Shown here: in pieces, positions 23,768-31,645 of the stretch
Position numbering within the stretch: position 1 is the first letter of the stretch
Layout of the letters: every line of letters starts with the position of its first letter
Source of the DNA: Rhizobium sp. Q54
Lineage (GTDB): Bacteria; Pseudomonadota; Alphaproteobacteria; Reyranellales; Reyranellaceae
DNA length: 32,897 nt
NCBI GenBank assembly: GCA_945903635.1
Contig: CAMDOT010000044.1
Coordinates: 1-32,897 of the forward strand
Direction of reading: 5' to 3'
Notes under the pieces: generated by a model
Seen by the model: only the letters and a program-made list of their open reading frames with translations
Told to the model about the DNA's origin: nothing
Databases searched by the model: none
Made by a program: the position numbers and the translations under genes

Positions 23768-24598
23768 TCAGGAGGAGACGGACGCATTGCCGCTCGACCA
23801 GGGGAAGAACACGCGTTCGGCGATCACCACGATCTGGAACAGCACGACGCCCATGATCGACAGGATTATGAGCGCCCCGAAGGCCACCGGCACCTTGAAG
23901 AAGGCGGTCGAGGTCACGATCAGGAAGCCAAGGCCCGCGTCCGCGTTCACGAATTCCGCCACCACCGCGCCCACCACCGCAAGCGAGATCGCGACCTTCA
24001 GGCCGGCGAAGATGAACGGGATCGCATAGGGCAGCCGGATCCGCCACAGCTCGCTCCACTTCGACGCCCGGCAGGCGCGGCTGAGCTCGATCAGTTCCGG
24101 CGGCACCGACATCAGGCCGGTGGCGCTGGAGATCACCAGCGGGAAGAAGGCCACCAGCACCGTGATCACGATGCGCGGCAGCTCGTTGGAGCCCAGCACA
24201 ACGACCAGGATCGGCGCCAGCGCCACCTTGGGCACCGACTGCGTCCACACCAGGAACGGATAGATGGCCGAGGCGATGGCGGGCGATGCCGTCAGCAGCA
24301 CCGCCAGCGGCAGGCTGATGGCGATCGAGAAGACGAAGCCCAGCAGCACGGTCTTGAGCGTCGCCAGCGAATGCCAGAAGACCGTGGGGCCGATCGCGAT
24401 CGTGTCGTTCCAGATGGCACTTGGCGGTGGCACCAGATAGGACGGCACCTTGAACGCTTGGCAGATCGCCTCCCAGACGAGGAAGGCCGCGGCCGTGGCG
24501 ATGAGCGGCACCACCACCTCGTAGAGCGCGGCGGACGGTGGCTTGCGCCGCGCCGCACGGCGCGGCTTCTCAAGCGGCGGCGCGACCTGGGTCGACAT
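23768..24598 (-). CDS. ABC importer permease (SsuC/TauC type)
   Basis: The 276-residue inner-membrane protein has about six hydrophobic segments of the BPD_transp_1 fold. The nitrate/sulfonate/taurine-type pattern includes VPKVALAPILVVVLG and the EAA loop, here ELIELSRACRASKWSELWRIRLPYAIPFI, which docks the ATPase. Its start lies 29 bp inside the ATPase gene end, and no later ATG is available. It carries the compound captured by the substrate-binding protein. Confidence 0.9.
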   Translation of the reverse strand: MSTQVAPPLEKPRRAARRKPPSAALYEVVVPLIATAAAFLVWEAICQAFKVPSYLVPPPSAIWNDTIAIGPTVFWHSLATLKTVLLGFVFSIAISLPLAVLLTASPAIASAIYPFLVWTQSVPKVALAPILVVVLGSNELPRIVITVLVAFFPLVISSATGLMSVPPELIELSRACRASKWSELWRIRLPYAIPFIFAGLKVAISLAVVGAVVAEFVNADAGLGFLIVTSTAFFKVPVAFGALIILSIMGVVLFQIVVIAERVFFPWSSGNASVSS

Positions 24599-25352
24599 GG
24601 CGGTTCCCGAAAATGAGCTGGCGAATGCGGCGGCTGGCGTCGTGGAACGCCGGATCGCCCTCGACGTGGAAGCTACGCGGCCTGGGCGACTTGATGTCGA
24701 TGATCTCGGCGATGCGGCCGGGCCTGGGCGACATCACCACCACGCGATCGGCCAGCACCACCGCCTCGGTGATCGAGTGCGTGACGAACAGCACGGTCTT
24801 GGGGCGCTCGCCCCAGATCCGCAGCAGTTCCATGGTCATCTCCTCGCGCGTCAGCGCATCGAGGGCGCCGAACGGCTCGTCCATCAGCAGGATGTCGGGC
24901 TCGTGCACCAGCGCCCGGCAGATCGCCACCCGCTGCTGCATGCCGCCGGACAGTTCGCGCGGCGATTTGCTTTCGAAGCCGTCCAACCCGACCAGTTTGA
25001 GCAGCGCCGCCGCCTTGTCGGTGCTGCCCGAGTCCATGCGCCGCATCATGCGCAGCGGCAGCAGCACATTGTCGAGCACGCTGGCCCACGGCAGCAGCGT
25101 CGGCGCCTGGAAGACGATGCCGGTCTCCTGGCGCGGTTCGGTGATCGGCTGGCCGCCGATGGTGGCGGTCCCCGCGGTCGGCAGGATCAGGCCGGCGACG
25201 ATGCGCAGGAGGGTCGATTTTCCGCACCCCGACGGCCCGACCAGGGTGATGAACTCGTTGGTACCGATCTCCAGCGACACATCCTCGAGCGCGGTGATCT
25301 GGTCACCGTCGCGCGAGTCGAAGATGCGGGTGACGCGGTTGAGCGTGATCAC
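24570..25352 (-). CDS. ABC importer ATPase (SsuB/TauB type)
   Basis: The 260-residue ATPase has Walker A GPSGCGKST (39-47), the Q-loop FQAPTLLPW, the signature LSGGMQQR (134-141), Walker B ILLMDEPFGALD (154-165) and the switch His in VTHSITEA. These are typical of nitrate/sulfonate/taurine/pyrimidine-type importers. Translation most likely begins at GTG 25352, which overlaps the substrate-binding-protein stop as GTGA; the frame is open further upstream but that part is antisense-like, low-complexity sequence. It overlaps the permease start by 29 bp. Confidence 0.92.
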   Translation of the reverse strand: MITLNRVTRIFDSRDGDQITALEDVSLEIGTNEFITLVGPSGCGKSTLLRIVAGLILPTAGTATIGGQPITEPRQETGIVFQAPTLLPWASVLDNVLLPLRMMRRMDSGSTDKAAALLKLVGLDGFESKSPRELSGGMQQRVAICRALVHEPDILLMDEPFGALDALTREEMTMELLRIWGERPKTVLFVTHSITEAVVLADRVVVMSPRPGRIAEIIDIKSPRPRSFHVEGDPAFHDASRRIRQLIFGNRHVDPGRAAA

Positions 25353-26356
25353 TTCGGAACGGCGCTCGTATCGATCGCCTGCTTGTAGTCGAAGTCGGGC
25401 TTCAGCTCGTTGGCGACCGCGATGGTGTCCCACGAAAACTTGAGGCGCTCCGGGCTCTCCTTGCCCCAGCCGAACTCCTTGCTGTGGTCGTTGAAGACGA
25501 ACGCCATGACCGCCTTGACGCTGCCGATGCAGTCGTCGAGTTCGACCTCGGGGAAGCGCTGGACGTGCAGCTTGCACGCCTCCTCGGGATTGGCCTGGGC
25601 CCATTCGAAGGCTTCCTTGGTGGCGGCCAGGAAGCGCTTCACCAGGTCGGGCTTCTCAGCGATCATCTTTTCCGAGGTGATGAGCGAGGCGGCGTAGATC
25701 TTGAAGCCGACGGCGACGAACGGCAGCGGCAGGATCTCCTGGCCCGCCTTCACCGCCGCCTTGTTGATGTAATAATAGTGGATCGAATAGAACGGCGCGG
25801 CGTCGATGTTCTTGGCGATGAGCTGGGCTGCCATCGCGGCACCATCCATGTTCGTCCACACGATCTTGCTCGGATCGGTCCCCGCCTTCTTGGCGACCTC
25901 GGGGAAGTAGAAGCGGTGGCTGTTGCCCGGCGTGATGCCGATCTTCTTGCCCTCCAGCCCCTTGAAGCTGGTGATGCCCGAGCTCTTGAGCACGAACAGC
26001 GAATGCGGCGATTCATTGTAGAGCACGGCGATGGTCTTGATCGGCACGCTGGTGCGCGCCCGCGCCGTGAGCACCGCGGCGAGGTCGGCGACGCCGAAAT
26101 CGGCGGCGCCGCCCGCCAGCTTGGTCACGGTATCGCCCGAGCCGTAGCCGCGCGTGATGGTGATGTCGATGCCGTGCTTGGCGTAGATGCCCTTGCCCCA
26201 GGCGCCGTAATACATTGCGTGCTCGCCCGACGGGATCCAGTCGGTCTGGAAGCGCACCTTGTCCTGCGCGAATGCCGGCCCCGCCAGCACGAGCGCCGCA
26301 AGTGCGCCGATGCCTGCGCGCCGGATCCCCACGTGCCAGATCTGTGATTTCGACAT
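25349..26356 (-). CDS. ABC substrate-binding protein (NMT1/SsuA-like)
   Basis: The 335-residue periplasmic protein has a signal peptide (AGIGALAALVLAGPAFA, cleavage before QDK) and the NMT1/SsuA/ThiY-like type II fold. VRFQTDWIPSGEHAMYYGAWGKGIY resembles the W-x-P-x-x-x-H-x-x-x-Y motif of hydroxymethylpyrimidine/pyrimidine binders, and GLEGKKIGITPGNSHR is the typical loop. The start has GGGAGG just upstream. It heads the operon SBP-ATPase-permease-amidohydrolase. The aromatic-rich site (Trp, Tyr pairs) and the amidohydrolase suggest a heterocyclic ligand, but this is inference. Confidence 0.9.
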   Translation of the reverse strand: MSKSQIWHVGIRRAGIGALAALVLAGPAFAQDKVRFQTDWIPSGEHAMYYGAWGKGIYAKHGIDITITRGYGSGDTVTKLAGGAADFGVADLAAVLTARARTSVPIKTIAVLYNESPHSLFVLKSSGITSFKGLEGKKIGITPGNSHRFYFPEVAKKAGTDPSKIVWTNMDGAAMAAQLIAKNIDAAPFYSIHYYYINKAAVKAGQEILPLPFVAVGFKIYAASLITSEKMIAEKPDLVKRFLAATKEAFEWAQANPEEACKLHVQRFPEVELDDCIGSVKAVMAFVFNDHSKEFGWGKESPERLKFSWDTIAVANELKPDFDYKQAIDTSAVPK

Positions 26357-26467
26357 GATGGCCTCCCTGTTCTCTGGTCCATGCGGTGCAAGATCGATGC
26401 CATCCACCCGCTTCTGCTGCTGGCCCGGGAGCGCTAAGCTCGGCTGGCCATTGGGGGGAATGAGGGT

Positions 26468-27199
26468 ATGCTAGACAGAACCTTCGTTGCGACGTCGCTT
26501 CTGCTCGCGGCCACTATGCCGGGAATCGAGGCCGGCGCACAGGGCTACCCGCAGTTCAACCGCTGGTGCTACGGCGAGGCCACGCCTGCGCGGACCATCC
26601 AGGGCTGCGACGCCGTCATCCGCTGGGCCCGCGAGACGCCGCGCGACACCGGCACCGCCTTCTACAATCGCGGCCTGGCGCTGGCGGCCACGGGCCAGTT
26701 CGACCGCGCCATCGACGACTACGGCCAGGCGATCCGACTCAGACCAGACCTCGGCGACGCCTACAACAACCGCGGCATCGCCTGGCGCCTGAAGGGCGAC
26801 GACGCCCGCGCCCTGGAGGATTTCGACCAGGCACTGCGCCTGAAGCCCGGCAACGTCGACGCGCTCTACAATCGCGGCCTCGCGCTGATCGGGCTCGGCC
26901 AGTACGACCGGGCCATCGCCGAGCTCGACACCGCCCTCCGCGTCCAGCCCGACGACATCGACGCCGTGGCCGCGCGCGGCATGGCCTGGCTGCGCAAGGG
27001 CGACAGCGGCCGCGCGCTGCAGGATTTCGACCAGGCGCTCGGCGTCCGTCCTGGCAACGTGATTGCGCTCTACGGCCGCGGCATCGCCCGCCGCCGCACC
27101 GGCAACCAGAAGGGTGGCGACGCCGATATAGCGGCGGCAAAGGCGATTCAGGCCGACATCGCCGAGGAATTCGCCAGGATGGGCCTCAGCGCGTCCTAG
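26468..27199 (+). CDS. Secreted tetratricopeptide-repeat protein
   Basis: The 243-residue protein has a short signal peptide (about residues 6-24) followed by a Cys-containing segment and then four to five TPR units from about residue 62 to 220. Each repeat has the N-R-G-x-A/x-x-x-x-G-x-x-x-x-A-I/L-x-D-x-x-x-A-I/L-R-L-x-P pattern, for example FYNRGLALAATGQFDRAIDD and AYNNRGIAWRLKGDDARALE. TPR stacks mediate protein contacts. A GAGGG lies close to the ATG. It is divergent from the ABC operon with a 111-bp gap and has no identified partner. Confidence 0.8.
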   Translation: MLDRTFVATSLLLAATMPGIEAGAQGYPQFNRWCYGEATPARTIQGCDAVIRWARETPRDTGTAFYNRGLALAATGQFDRAIDDYGQAIRLRPDLGDAYNNRGIAWRLKGDDARALEDFDQALRLKPGNVDALYNRGLALIGLGQYDRAIAELDTALRVQPDDIDAVAARGMAWLRKGDSGRALQDFDQALGVRPGNVIALYGRGIARRRTGNQKGGDADIAAAKAIQADIAEEFARMGLSAS

Positions 27200-27254
27200 T
27201 CGGACGCCCGCCAATGGTCCACTGTGGCAGTCCCTTTGGGGAGGGAAGAAATCC

Positions 27255-27686
27255 ATGATCCGGCCTGTCGTCCTGGCCCCGGTGCCCTGCGTGCACCTCG
27301 AATCGGCCAATAGTGTGCCTGGCCTCAGCGCCAGCGTCTTCTTCGGCAGCAGCCACGAGGCCGATCCGCCGCTGCCCATCGGCGTGCCGGTGTTCATCTA
27401 CGCCTCGATCCCGCCGCACGCTTTGTTCAAGCCCGGTCAATTCTCGTGGACCGGCACCCTGGCCTCCGTCGTACGCGCGGTCGCGAGCGGCCCACGCAGC
27501 GGCAAGCACCCCGATCCTTCGCGGCGCCCGCCGACGGCCGAGGCCAAGGACGGACCGTTCCTCTATTTCTGGGAAGTCCAGAACCTGGAACAACTAGCGA
27601 CGCCCCGCCGCCTCGGCGATTTCAAGTCGAAGACCTCGATCAACGAAGTCCCGCGCTGGCCGGTCGTCGCGGAAGCCGATTTCTAG
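27255..27686 (+). CDS. Hypothetical protein, conserved-looking
   Basis: The 143-residue protein has no signal peptide and no transmembrane segment. It starts with a hydrophobic strand region (PVVLAPVPCVHLESAN), has proline-rich loops (DPPLPIGVPVFIYASIPPH), a basic linker (about 78-96), and an end block FLYFWEVQNLEQLATPRRLGD with PRWPVVAEADF. The alternating hydrophobic strands and Trp/Phe near the end are compatible with a small beta-barrel, but I do not recognise a family. Its TAG overlaps the TAG of the YqaA-like gene on the other strand (CTAG at 27683-27686). Confidence 0.6.
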   Translation: MIRPVVLAPVPCVHLESANSVPGLSASVFFGSSHEADPPLPIGVPVFIYASIPPHALFKPGQFSWTGTLASVVRAVASGPRSGKHPDPSRRPPTAEAKDGPFLYFWEVQNLEQLATPRRLGDFKSKTSINEVPRWPVVAEADF

Positions 27687-28123
27687 GACAGCGGAATCAG
27701 GGTCGCCGCGACCAGTACCGCGTAGCGGCCGAGTTTGCCCACCGTCACCAGCACGACGAACAGCACAAGGTTCGTGCGCAAGGCGCCCGCGACCACGGTG
27801 AGCGGATCGCCGCCGATCGGCAGCCACGCAAACAGCAGCGACCAGACACCATAGCGCTGGTACCACCGTTCGACCTTTGCATACGTCTCCGGCTTGACCG
27901 GAAACCAGCGCCGATCGCGGAAGTGGATGAAGAACCGGCCGAGCGCCCAGTTCACCACCGCGCCCAGCACGTTGCCCACCGTCGCCACCGCCAGCAGCAC
28001 CGGCCACGAATAGTCGCCGCTCAGCAGCAGCCCGACGAGGACCAGCTCCGACTGGAAGGGAAACACCGTGGCGGCCAGGAACGAGGCCGCGAACAGGCCG
28101 GCGTAGGCCGCGAGCGGAGTCAC
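27683..28123 (-). CDS. yqaA: YqaA-like VTT-domain membrane protein
   Basis: The 146-residue inner-membrane protein matches YqaA of the VTT/DedA group. The helix VFPFQSELVLVGLLL carries a re-entrant P-x-x-S-E-x-x-L motif, followed by GNVLGAVVNWALGRFF and the characteristic YGVWSLLFAWLPIGGDPLTVVAG loop and a final helix. The start is a GTG at 28123, 8 bp after the lipoprotein stop; a longer frame upstream would read through the lipoprotein gene out of frame. VTT proteins are linked to lipid or undecaprenyl-phosphate movement; the YqaA role is unsettled. Confidence 0.82.
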   Translation of the reverse strand: MTPLAAYAGLFAASFLAATVFPFQSELVLVGLLLSGDYSWPVLLAVATVGNVLGAVVNWALGRFFIHFRDRRWFPVKPETYAKVERWYQRYGVWSLLFAWLPIGGDPLTVVAGALRTNLVLFVVLVTVGKLGRYAVLVAATLIPLS

Positions 28124-28131
28124 CGCCCAAT

Positions 28132-28548
28132 CTATTGCGGCTTGGGCGATTGCGGGTTGGTCGATGGCGGCTCGGGGGATGGCTGGTCTGCCGGCGACGC
28201 CGCCTTGCCGCTCGTCGCCTCGCGCTTGGCGCGCTCTTCCCGCGCCTTGCGGTCGAGTTCGCCCGCCTGCTTCTCCGCCTCGTCCCTCTGGGCCTTCTGG
28301 CCGCCCTTGCCCTGGAGCGTCGCCCCGATCGCGGCACCTCGGCCCGTCTCGTCGGCCGGGACGACGCCGGCCTCGTGCGGGCGATTGCTCTCCGGCGGCG
28401 GCAGCGCCTTGACCACGGGTGCCGAACGATCGGCGCCGGGACGCGCTTCCTTCAGATGCGGCGGCGTGCCGCCGTCGAACCAGCCGCAGCCGCTCAACAG
28501 GGCGGCAGTCCCGAGGCAGGCTGCGATCTTCCAGTGGTCTTGCTTCAT
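28132..28548 (-). CDS. Proline/charge-rich putative lipoprotein
   Basis: The 138-residue protein has a lipoprotein signal (AACLGTAALLSGC, Cys21 lipidated). The rest is low complexity: Pro-rich near the start, a charged Lys/Arg/Glu/Ala helix (about 84-112), and a Pro/Ser/Gln-rich end (PSPEPPSTNPQSPKPQ). It looks like an extended linker or coiled segment in the periplasm, with no recognised family. It precedes the YqaA-like gene by 8 bp. Confidence 0.65.
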   Translation of the reverse strand: MKQDHWKIAACLGTAALLSGCGWFDGGTPPHLKEARPGADRSAPVVKALPPPESNRPHEAGVVPADETGRGAAIGATLQGKGGQKAQRDEAEKQAGELDRKAREERAKREATSGKAASPADQPSPEPPSTNPQSPKPQ

Positions 28549-28613
28549 GGCCCAGCTGTCTATCGGAAATCGGGCAATTCGAGGAGCGCCAAAATAGTGT
28601 CGTCGAGTCCGCC

Positions 28614-29852
28614 CTACACGGCAATCCTGTCGAGCACCGGCAGCAGATAGCGCCTGAACTGCTGGGGATTTTCCGACATCGGGAAATGGCCCAGCCCCTC
28701 CATTACCTGGAACGACGTGGCGTTCACCAGCCTGGCCAGTTCCGCCGTCAGTTCAGGCGTGGCCGAAAGATCGTATTCGCCGGTCAACAAATGCAGCGGG
28801 CACTTCCTGGTATCGAGCCCGTCCAAAAGCCCGTTCCGGAGATCGCCCTCGGCAAAGTAATAATTCAAGTCGCCCATGAAAACCGCGGGCCCGCCCTGCA
28901 TGTAATGCCACAGCGTCTCCCACTTCTCGGCATTGGGCGAGGTTGGCGAGATCAGGCAGGCCACGGAGCCGGCGGCGGCTTCCTGGCCGTGCACGTCGGG
29001 CCGAAACAGCACGCCGAGATCGCGCAGCCGCGTGTCGGCGCCGGGCTCGGCATGCGTCGCCGATTGCAGCCCGATCGCTGCCCGGAAATAATCGCCGTGG
29101 CGCAGCGCCAGATGCAGCACCGCGCGGCCGCCGATCGAGCACCCCATCACCACCGGCCGCTCGAGTTTTAGCGCGCGACACACAGCCATCACCGTGTCGA
29201 CATAGAGATCGGTGGTGAGCTTGTAAGCCTCGCGCTCGAAGCCCGGAGGCGGCGAGGATTTGCCGTGCCACGGCAGGTCGAAGACGATGACGCGGAAGCG
29301 CTCGGTGATCTCGTCATCGTTCAGGAGTTCGCGATACTGCCGCCCGTCGGCGCCGGCGGTGTGCAGGCAGACCAGCGGGATCCCCTCTCCGGCTTCCTCG
29401 AAATAGATGCGATGCGGCTGGCCGTTGAGATCGAGCCGAAGATAGCGGCCGATCGCCGGCTCGATCATGGGTTCGCCAACCGGCGCATGCCGCTCGGCCG
29501 GCGCGTCGGGACGCAACGCCGCAAAGAGCTGTTCGAGGAAGATCAGGTTACGGCCATAAGCCACCATGTCGCCATCGACCTTGAGATGACCCATGCGCTG
29601 CATGCCGACCAGGCTCTGGAAACCGACGGAAGGCACCGGCTTGGCGAACTCGGCCCAGTTGGCGGCGGTGGTGGCGAAGCTGAAGGCGGCATCGGGATCG
29701 GCGCCCGATTTGACGGTGATACGTGAGCTGATCTTTACCGTCGTCGCCTGTCCGTCGCTCAGCACCGTGAGCGACAGCGCCGCCAGCGCCGCACGCCGCT
29801 GCAAAGCGGGATTGGCGTCGAGCGCGCCCGTCAGTCGTTGAAAATCGGTCAA
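28614..29852 (-). CDS. SCP2-like domain fused to alpha/beta hydrolase
   Basis: The 412-residue protein has an N-terminal part (about 1-110) resembling the SCP2 sterol/lipid-binding fold: alternating strands (TTVKISSRITVKSG), a D-P-D-A-A-F-S-F stretch, the W-A-E-F-x-K-P-x-P segment and G-H-L-K-V-D-G-D before a final helix. The C-terminal part (about 135-410) is an alpha/beta hydrolase with nucleophile Ser239 in GCSIGG, acid Asp361 in TGEYDLS and His389 in GLGHFP. The most plausible start is TTG at 29852 with GGAGG a few bases upstream; no ATG fits, and the upstream open frame belongs to antisense sequence. SCP2 domains bind lipids or acyl chains, so the enzyme may act on a lipid-like ester. 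Confidence 0.72.
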   Translation of the reverse strand: MTDFQRLTGALDANPALQRRAALAALSLTVLSDGQATTVKISSRITVKSGADPDAAFSFATTAANWAEFAKPVPSVGFQSLVGMQRMGHLKVDGDMVAYGRNLIFLEQLFAALRPDAPAERHAPVGEPMIEPAIGRYLRLDLNGQPHRIYFEEAGEGIPLVCLHTAGADGRQYRELLNDDEITERFRVIVFDLPWHGKSSPPPGFEREAYKLTTDLYVDTVMAVCRALKLERPVVMGCSIGGRAVLHLALRHGDYFRAAIGLQSATHAEPGADTRLRDLGVLFRPDVHGQEAAAGSVACLISPTSPNAEKWETLWHYMQGGPAVFMGDLNYYFAEGDLRNGLLDGLDTRKCPLHLLTGEYDLSATPELTAELARLVNATSFQVMEGLGHFPMSENPQQFRRYLLPVLDRIAV

Positions 29853-29902
29853 GGTTCCTCCACCACGGCGCCCTCTGTCGCCGTCGGCTGAGGCTAGAGC
29901 GG

Positions 29903-29919
29903 TTCCGCCTGCAGCGGAA
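29903..29919. repeat. Short inverted repeat in the intergenic gap
   Basis: TTCCGC (29903-29908) and GCGGAA (29914-29919) are separated by CTGCA. With the flanking GAGCGG and GGAGGCGGCG, the 89-bp gap between the hydrolase and the matrixin-like gene resembles the core of palindromic intergenic repeats common in some alphaproteobacteria. Only one copy is seen here. Confidence 0.35.
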
Positions 29920-29941
29920 GCGCCGGAGGCGGCGCGTGGAA

Positions 29942-30643
29942 CTAGCGCGAGCGCCGCGCCTCGAGGCCTGGGCCGACACACCAGTTGAGGCGCGACAGCG
30001 GCAGGCGCTGGGCTTGGGCGACCATGGCCACCGCACCTTGGTCGATGCAGTGGCCGTTGCCGGGCTTGTAAACGGACGCCATCAAATGACCGTTGGTGGA
30101 ATCGTCGTGTCCGGCGCCCAGCACATGGCCGAGTTCGTGCAGCATGACGCCACTCAGGTCGGCCAGGCCGAAGCGGTCGCTGATCACATAGACGATGCCG
30201 CCACTCCTGCTGCTGCCGACAGCCATCGCCAGCGCCTGACGCGCCCCAGGCTGACGCGCAACGGGATGGCGGCTGTCGATGCGCGCCACCACCCAGCCAC
30301 CGGAGCGCCGGATCTGCGCCAGCGTCTGCGGCTGAGGGTTGGCCTCGAGCAGGCCGACGCGGAACTGGATGAAGCCGTTGAGGGCGACATTCCACTGCCG
30401 AACGGCAAGCCCGATACGCGCACGCGCGTCGTCGCTGAAATCGCGATCGATGTAGAGGGAGACCACGCGCTGGGTCGCGGCGGGCGCAGCATTGTCAGTG
30501 TAACGGAGGCCAGACGGCGGGCTTCCGCGCGATGCCTGCTCCCGCGGTGCGGCAGGGCTGTTCGCCGCGTTGGCGGGCAGAACGAACAGAACCGATAGCA
30601 CCAAACCCACGACCCACCGACTGAAACGCACGGCGAACTCCAT
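29942..30643 (-). CDS. Matrixin-like secreted zinc metalloprotease
   Basis: The 233-residue protein has a signal peptide (VVGLVLSVLFVLPANA, cleavage before ANS) and a metzincin-type zinc site HELGHVLGAGHDD (His169, Glu170, His173, His179), followed by the Met-turn residue Met188 in LMASVY. It resembles peptidase family M10/matrixin-like proteins of bacteria, some of which process surface proteins. Two Cys (199 and near 223) may form a disulfide near the C-terminus. It is on the same strand between the SDR and the hydrolase, with gaps of about 89 bp on either side. The substrate is unknown. Confidence 0.85.
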   Translation of the reverse strand: MEFAVRFSRWVVGLVLSVLFVLPANAANSPAAPREQASRGSPPSGLRYTDNAAPAATQRVVSLYIDRDFSDDARARIGLAVRQWNVALNGFIQFRVGLLEANPQPQTLAQIRRSGGWVVARIDSRHPVARQPGARQALAMAVGSSRSGGIVYVISDRFGLADLSGVMLHELGHVLGAGHDDSTNGHLMASVYKPGNGHCIDQGAVAMVAQAQRLPLSRLNWCVGPGLEARRSR

Positions 30644-30732
30644 TGCGGCGGAACCGGGGCAAGGCCGCCGGGGCGACGCATTCCTTCCAACACTACGTCA
30701 GAACGATCGTCTTCATCCCCGAGACGCGGTCA

Positions 30733-31593
30733 TCAGTAACTCGGCTTGGTCGAAAACGGCGTGAGCTGCAGCTCGTGGGTCCACACCGATCGGTCCTGGG
30801 TGTGCAGATAATAGAACGCCTCGGCGATCTTCACCGGATTCATCACCCGATCGGGATTCTGCCTCGCGAGCGGCAGCGCGTGCGTTCCGGGGGAGTCGAT
30901 GAGGCCGTCGATCACCACGTTGGCGACATGCACGCCATGCTCGGAATATTCCTCGGTGAGCACCTGTGCGAGCGTCCGCATCATGACCCTGGGATAGTAG
31001 AGCGACTGGCCGGTCATCCGCTTGCGCCCGCGCAGCGAGCTCGAATTGTTGGAAAAGAAGAACGACCCCTCGCCGCGCTTGCGCATCGCCGGCAGGACTT
31101 CCTTGGCGACCAGGAACGGCCCGCGGCTGGCGATATGCTGGGCGGTATCGAACATTTCGATCGGGATATGTTCGAGCAGCTCCTTCTCCGGCGGCAGGTC
31201 GCGCCCTTCGAGATAGCCCGCGTTGTAGACGAGGACATGCGGATCGCCTGCGTCGCCGCGGATCGTGGCGAAGGCCGCGGCAACGGACTCCTGCCGCGAA
31301 AGATCGAGCTCGACGATCATGCACTCGCCGCCCTGCTCCCGGATCGCCGCCTCGAGGCCCGCCGCATTGGCCGCGGCGCGGGTCGTCAGCACGACATAAA
31401 ACCCCTCGGCCGCGAACTTCTGCGCGATGGCGCCGCCGATGCCCCAGCGGATGCCGACCGGCAGGTCGCTGTCATCGACCGCCTTGCCGTGCGCCAGCTT
31501 GGTGTTGCGGCCATCGGCCTGCCATTTCGAGGTGGCGCCCACGACCACGGCAACTTGTCTGCCCTTGCTTTTTCCGCCGGGTGTCTTGGCCAT
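30733..31593 (-). CDS. Divergent short-chain dehydrogenase/reductase
   Basis: The 286-residue Rossmann protein has the SDR outline: first strand VAVVVGATS (14-22), YVVLTTR after helix A, ELDLSR (95-100), the YNAG motif (123-126) and a C-terminal NVVIDGLIDSP stretch. It is unusual in two ways. The glycine-rich motif is split by about 27 residues between GATSK (19-23) and GIGGA (51-55). In the usual active-site region, the Tyr at 199 or 200 (SLYYPRVMM) is not followed four residues later by Lys. It may be a non-catalytic or re-purposed SDR, or use another catalytic arrangement. The start at 31593 has a GAGAGGA site upstream. It is divergent from the Fe-type dehydrogenase gene with a 52-bp gap. 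Confidence 0.75.
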   Translation of the reverse strand: MAKTPGGKSKGRQVAVVVGATSKWQADGRNTKLAHGKAVDDSDLPVGIRWGIGGAIAQKFAAEGFYVVLTTRAAANAAGLEAAIREQGGECMIVELDLSRQESVAAAFATIRGDAGDPHVLVYNAGYLEGRDLPPEKELLEHIPIEMFDTAQHIASRGPFLVAKEVLPAMRKRGEGSFFFSNNSSSLRGRKRMTGQSLYYPRVMMRTLAQVLTEEYSEHGVHVANVVIDGLIDSPGTHALPLARQNPDRVMNPVKIAEAFYYLHTQDRSVWTHELQLTPFSTKPSY

Positions 31594-31645
31594 CGTGAAA
31601 TGTCCTCTCTTGCCTTCGCGGGACCAGCATATAGCTTCTGGTCCC

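Noticed and set aside
28124..28624. Extended start for the YqaA-like protein
   Set aside because: The extension reads through the lipoprotein gene out of frame; the GTG at 28123 gives a typical YqaA length.
29853..30395. N-terminal extension of the SCP2-hydrolase up to 593 residues
   Set aside because: The added part is antisense-like Arg/Ala/Gly-rich sequence running through the matrixin-like gene in another frame; TTG at 29852 with GGAGG is better.
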